In this document: positions 4,459 through 7,255 of the stretch, one piece after another
How positions within the stretch are numbered: position 1 is the first letter of the stretch
How the letters are laid out: each line of letters starts with the position of its first letter
Source: JADHLN01 sp965658435
GTDB lineage: Bacteria > Pseudomonadota > Alphaproteobacteria > Rickettsiales > JABIRX01
Length of the DNA stretch: 7,255 nt
NCBI GenBank assembly: GCA_965658435.1
Contig: CBFHSE010000048.1
Coordinates: 1-7,255 of the forward strand
Direction: 5' to 3'
Notes under the pieces: generated by a model
The model's database searches: none
The model's input: the letters and a program-made list of their open reading frames with translations, nothing else
Told to the model about the DNA's origin: nothing
Made by a program: the position numbers and the translations under genes

Positions 4459-5910
4459 ATGGTTAGAATTAGAGTTATTTTATTAATAATTGGTTATTTG
4501 CTTTCGTTTTTGGGGGCTTCTATGTTTGTTCCTTTAATTGCTGATTATTTTGCCAATAATTATAATTGGCAAGCTTTTGCTACTTCAATTTTTTTTACAA
4601 TTTTTATAGGTGTTAGTTTAATACTTACTTGTAGACAAAATAGAATTAAAGATATTTCTATTAAGGAAGCTTTTTTGCTCACTTCTTTAAGCTGGATCGT
4701 TCTAGTTTTATTTGCTTCATTGCCTTTTTACCTTTCTGAGCTGAATTTGACATATACAAACTCTTTTTTTGAGTCTATGTCTGGTTTGACTACTACAGGA
4801 GCTACAATAATTGCCGATTTAGATGAATGTTCAGCAGGCATATTAATTTGGAGGGCAATGTTAGAATGGTTTGGTGGGATTGGAATTATTGTTATGGCAA
4901 TCGCAGTTTTACCATTTTTACGAATTGGTGGTATGCAGCTTTTTAGAACTGAATCTTCTGATAAAAGTGATAAGATTTTACCAAGAACAAAACAATTTAG
5001 TATTATTATTGGTCTTATTTATTTGAGTTTAACTATTATTTGTTCAACAAGTTATTTCTTAGCTGGTATGAATTTATTTGATGCTATTTTACATGCTATG
5101 ACTACAGTTTCAACTGGAGGATTTTCTACTAAAAATGAATCTATTGGTTTTTTTGATTCTTTTTCAATAGAGATTATAGCTATGATTTTTATTGTGATTT
5201 GTTCTATTCCTTTTCCGATTCATATAAAAATAATGCGTGGAGAGATAGTAAATATATTTAAAGATAATCAGGTGAGAGGTTTTTTTATATTGTTAATTAT
5301 GACAATTTTACTAGCGACTTATTGGTTGGTTATGCAATTTGGCTATGATTATAAGGTGGCATTGCGCTTGGCTTCCTTTAATGTAACTGCAATTTTAACA
5401 ACAACTGGATTTGCTTCAGATAATTATTATCTATGGGGTGATTTTATTATTACTTTGATGTTTTTGATAAGTGTTGTTGGAGGTTGTACTGGTTCTACAA
5501 CTGGAGGAATAAAAATATTTCGTTTTCAAATTTTATATTACACAGCAAAATATCAAATTTTTAAATTAATTAACCCACATGGTATTTATAGATTTCAATA
5601 TAATAAACATTCTGTTTCTGATGGAGTTAGTGCTGCCGTTATGAGTTTTTTTATTTTCTTTTGTTTATGTTTTGTAATAATATCTTTGTTGCTTTCTTTT
5701 TCTGGGCTTGATTATATTACTAGTATCAGTGGAGCTGCAGCTGCTGTTGCGAATGTTGGTCCGGGGCTTGGCGATATCATCGGGCCTTCTGGAAATTATG
5801 AAACTGTTAATAATTTTGCAAAATGGGTTTTAGCTACTGGTATGCTAATTGGTAGATTGGAAATTTTTACTATATTTGTTTTATTTTCTCGGAATTTTTG
5901 GAAAGATTGA
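4459..5910 (+). CDS. trkH: Trk-type potassium uptake protein TrkH
   Basis: This is the potassium-translocating membrane subunit of the Trk system, which normally works with the NAD/ATP-binding regulator TrkA (not in this window). From ATG 4459 it has 483 residues, the usual TrkH length. The four pore repeats are all visible through their filter motifs: TTTGAT (111-116), STGGFS (218-223), TTTGFA (314-319) and ANVGPG (431-436), each with the essential glycine. The segment GGCTGSTTGG after the third repeat is the conserved gating-loop region. Alternating hydrophobic helices fit the four M1-P-M2 repeats plus extra N-terminal helices. A GTG at 4450 is in frame, but it lacks a Shine-Dalgarno; TGAG at 4451-4454 favours the ATG at 4459. 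The gene follows a strong terminator closely and is followed after one base by the dsbD-like gene, so those two form one transcript. Confidence 0.95.
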   Translation: MVRIRVILLIIGYLLSFLGASMFVPLIADYFANNYNWQAFATSIFFTIFIGVSLILTCRQNRIKDISIKEAFLLTSLSWIVLVLFASLPFYLSELNLTYTNSFFESMSGLTTTGATIIADLDECSAGILIWRAMLEWFGGIGIIVMAIAVLPFLRIGGMQLFRTESSDKSDKILPRTKQFSIIIGLIYLSLTIICSTSYFLAGMNLFDAILHAMTTVSTGGFSTKNESIGFFDSFSIEIIAMIFIVICSIPFPIHIKIMRGEIVNIFKDNQVRGFFILLIMTILLATYWLVMQFGYDYKVALRLASFNVTAILTTTGFASDNYYLWGDFIITLMFLISVVGGCTGSTTGGIKIFRFQILYYTAKYQIFKLINPHGIYRFQYNKHSVSDGVSAAVMSFFIFFCLCFVIISLLLSFSGLDYITSISGAAAAVANVGPGLGDIIGPSGNYETVNNFAKWVLATGMLIGRLEIFTIFVLFSRNFWKD

Positions 5911-5911
5911 T

Positions 5912-7255
5912 ATGCGCTATATTATTTTTATTTTTTTTTTATTTAATATAAATTTTGCTTTAGCTGATCAAGATTATCATAAGAATGCTAAGGTAACTTT
6001 AAAATTTGCTAAATATTCTAAGGAGGAAATTTTATTTGCTGTTAATTTTGATCTTGCACCTGGATGGAAGATATATGATAATAAACAATATTCTTTGGGA
6101 TTTCCAACTGAAATATCATTAATTGAAAAAAATAATTTAAATGATGTTAAGGTTTTTTTTCCTAAGCCAAAAAGATTTTTTGAATATGATGAATATGAAA
6201 CTTTTGGTTATGAGAATCAGGCTTTGATGGTTGTTAAAGCTAAAGCAATTAATAATAATGAGATAGTTAGCGCAAAATTAAAAATTAATTATGCATTATG
6301 CAATAATATATGTATTGCGCGTGAGGATTATATAAATTTTTCAGCTAAACCTGGTCAGTTAAATAAGGATAATCATCAATTGATTCAAGAAGCATTAAAA
6401 TCTTATGAAGAGGGAATATTATATAATGTTTGGCTATATTTAATTGCCGGGGTAATTGCTGGTTTTACTCTAAACTTTATGCCTTGTATTTTACCGGTTT
6501 TATTTTTAAAAATTTTTAATTTACTTAATGCTGCCAAATATAATACCCTAAAAATAAGAAAAACAGCTTTTGCATCTATTTTAGGTATATTTTTTACTTT
6601 TCTTATATTTTCCTTGGTAATTATTTTATTGCAGTTTCTTGGGAAAAATATTGGCTGGGGTTTGCATTTTCAGCAACCTATATTCGTTGTTTTTTTAATG
6701 TTTTTAATTGTGATTTTTGCGGCAAGTATTTTTGATCATATAGTTATTGATATTCCTAATTTTTTGAAAGATAAATTGATAAAGTTTAAGATAAAAGATC
6801 ATTTTTTCTTAAAAGAGTTCTTTTCAGCAATTTTAGCAGTGATTTTAGCAACACCTTGTTCGGCTCCTTTTTTAGGTACTGCTATGATTTTTGCATTTAA
6901 TGGAAGTTATTTAAATTGTCTTATGATTTTTATGTCTATTGCGTTTGGATTTTCTCTTCCTTATTTTGCTTTGTTAATAAAACCAGAAATTTTGAATCTG
7001 CTTCCTAAGCCTGGTATATGGATGGTTAAGTTAAAAAATATTATGGGTTCTTTTTTAATATTAACGATTATATGGCTTACTTATATTTTGATCTCTCAAA
7101 TAGGTTTTTTGGCCGCAATGATTATTTTGTTGCAAATATTTGTAATATTTAAATTTTTAAAATTTAAAAAATCTCTGCTTAGTTTTTTTGGTTTCAAGAT
7201 TTTTTGTTTTTTGGTAATACTTAATGTTTCTTTGATGTTCTTTATTGTTCCTATA
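5912..7255 (+). CDS. dsbD: DsbD-family thiol:disulfide interchange protein (partial, 3' end outside window)
   Basis: DsbD proteins carry electrons from cytoplasmic thioredoxin across the inner membrane to periplasmic thiol proteins. The 448 visible codons run off the right edge. Residues 1-18 are a signal peptide ending in the cleavage motif ALA, before D19. Residues about 19-150 form the periplasmic immunoglobulin-like N-terminal domain, with APGW (49-52), FGYE (98-101) and a cysteine pair C130-x3-C134 before IARE. The C-x3-C spacing is closer to ScsB-type members than to E. coli DsbD. From about 172 the membrane domain begins, with the redox cysteines C192 (NFMPCILPVL) and C316 (ATPCSAPFLGTA), the expected one per pseudo-repeat. 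A C-terminal thioredoxin domain should follow outside the window. The ATG at 5912 is served by GGAAAG (5900-5905), inside the end of trkH. A T10 run (5931-5940) falls in the signal peptide codons. Confidence 0.9.
   Translation, partial: MRYIIFIFFLFNINFALADQDYHKNAKVTLKFAKYSKEEILFAVNFDLAPGWKIYDNKQYSLGFPTEISLIEKNNLNDVKVFFPKPKRFFEYDEYETFGYENQALMVVKAKAINNNEIVSAKLKINYALCNNICIAREDYINFSAKPGQLNKDNHQLIQEALKSYEEGILYNVWLYLIAGVIAGFTLNFMPCILPVLFLKIFNLLNAAKYNTLKIRKTAFASILGIFFTFLIFSLVIILLQFLGKNIGWGLHFQQPIFVVFLMFLIVIFAASIFDHIVIDIPNFLKDKLIKFKIKDHFFLKEFFSAILAVILATPCSAPFLGTAMIFAFNGSYLNCLMIFMSIAFGFSLPYFALLIKPEILNLLPKPGIWMVKLKNIMGSFLILTIIWLTYILISQIGFLAAMIILLQIFVIFKFLKFKKSLLSFFGFKIFCFLVILNVSLMFFIVPI

Overview
The window is a strongly AT-rich stretch (roughly 70% A+T by eye) with all recognisable genes on the + strand. 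Coding is tight inside gene clusters, with longer gaps between them. The gene content looks like a bacterium of proteobacterial type: RsmJ, a DsbD-type thiol reductase, cytochrome b561 and TrkH. The first gene resembles large fused FAD-dependent oxidoreductases that I associate with Alphaproteobacteria. With the base composition and the signs of gene decay, an alphaproteobacterial endosymbiont or reduced-genome lineage (Rickettsiales or Holosporales type) is my best guess. This is inference, and no rRNA is present to settle it.

Layout. Positions 1-889 hold the C-terminal part of a flavin/NAD(P)/[2Fe-2S] oxidoreductase that is cut by the left edge. It overlaps by 8 bases the gene for the 16S rRNA methyltransferase RsmJ (882-1511). 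Next is an unrecognised 82-residue ORF (1555-1803), followed by a region (to about 1898) that reads like the broken tail of a protein. A T9 tract and a candidate promoter (1936-1962) come before a cytochrome b561 gene (1995-2504). Then follows a close cluster: greA (2547-3017), trxA (3037-3357) and an unusual catalytic-domain-only glutamine synthetase relative (3360-4310). A strong intrinsic terminator lies at 4395-4429. Last come trkH (4459-5910) and, one base later, the 5' part of a dsbD-like gene (5912 to the right edge).

How the genes relate. TrxA is the usual cytoplasmic electron donor to the membrane domain of DsbD proteins, so trxA and dsbD may form one reductant export route, although a terminator separates them. 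Cytochrome b561, TrkH and DsbD are all inner-membrane proteins. GreA and RsmJ serve transcription and ribosome maturation.

Two places deserve most attention. One is the glutamine synthetase relative. It has no N-terminal beta-grasp domain, keeps the metal-binding residues, and carries a PuuA-like rather than GlnA-like substrate loop. The other is the 139-base gap before trkH. It holds a hairpin covering a good Shine-Dalgarno sequence, a 15-codon ORF, and a terminator whose 5' arm lies inside that ORF, an arrangement that could work as a translation-sensitive attenuator. I found no RNA gene, CRISPR array, insertion sequence or phage gene.
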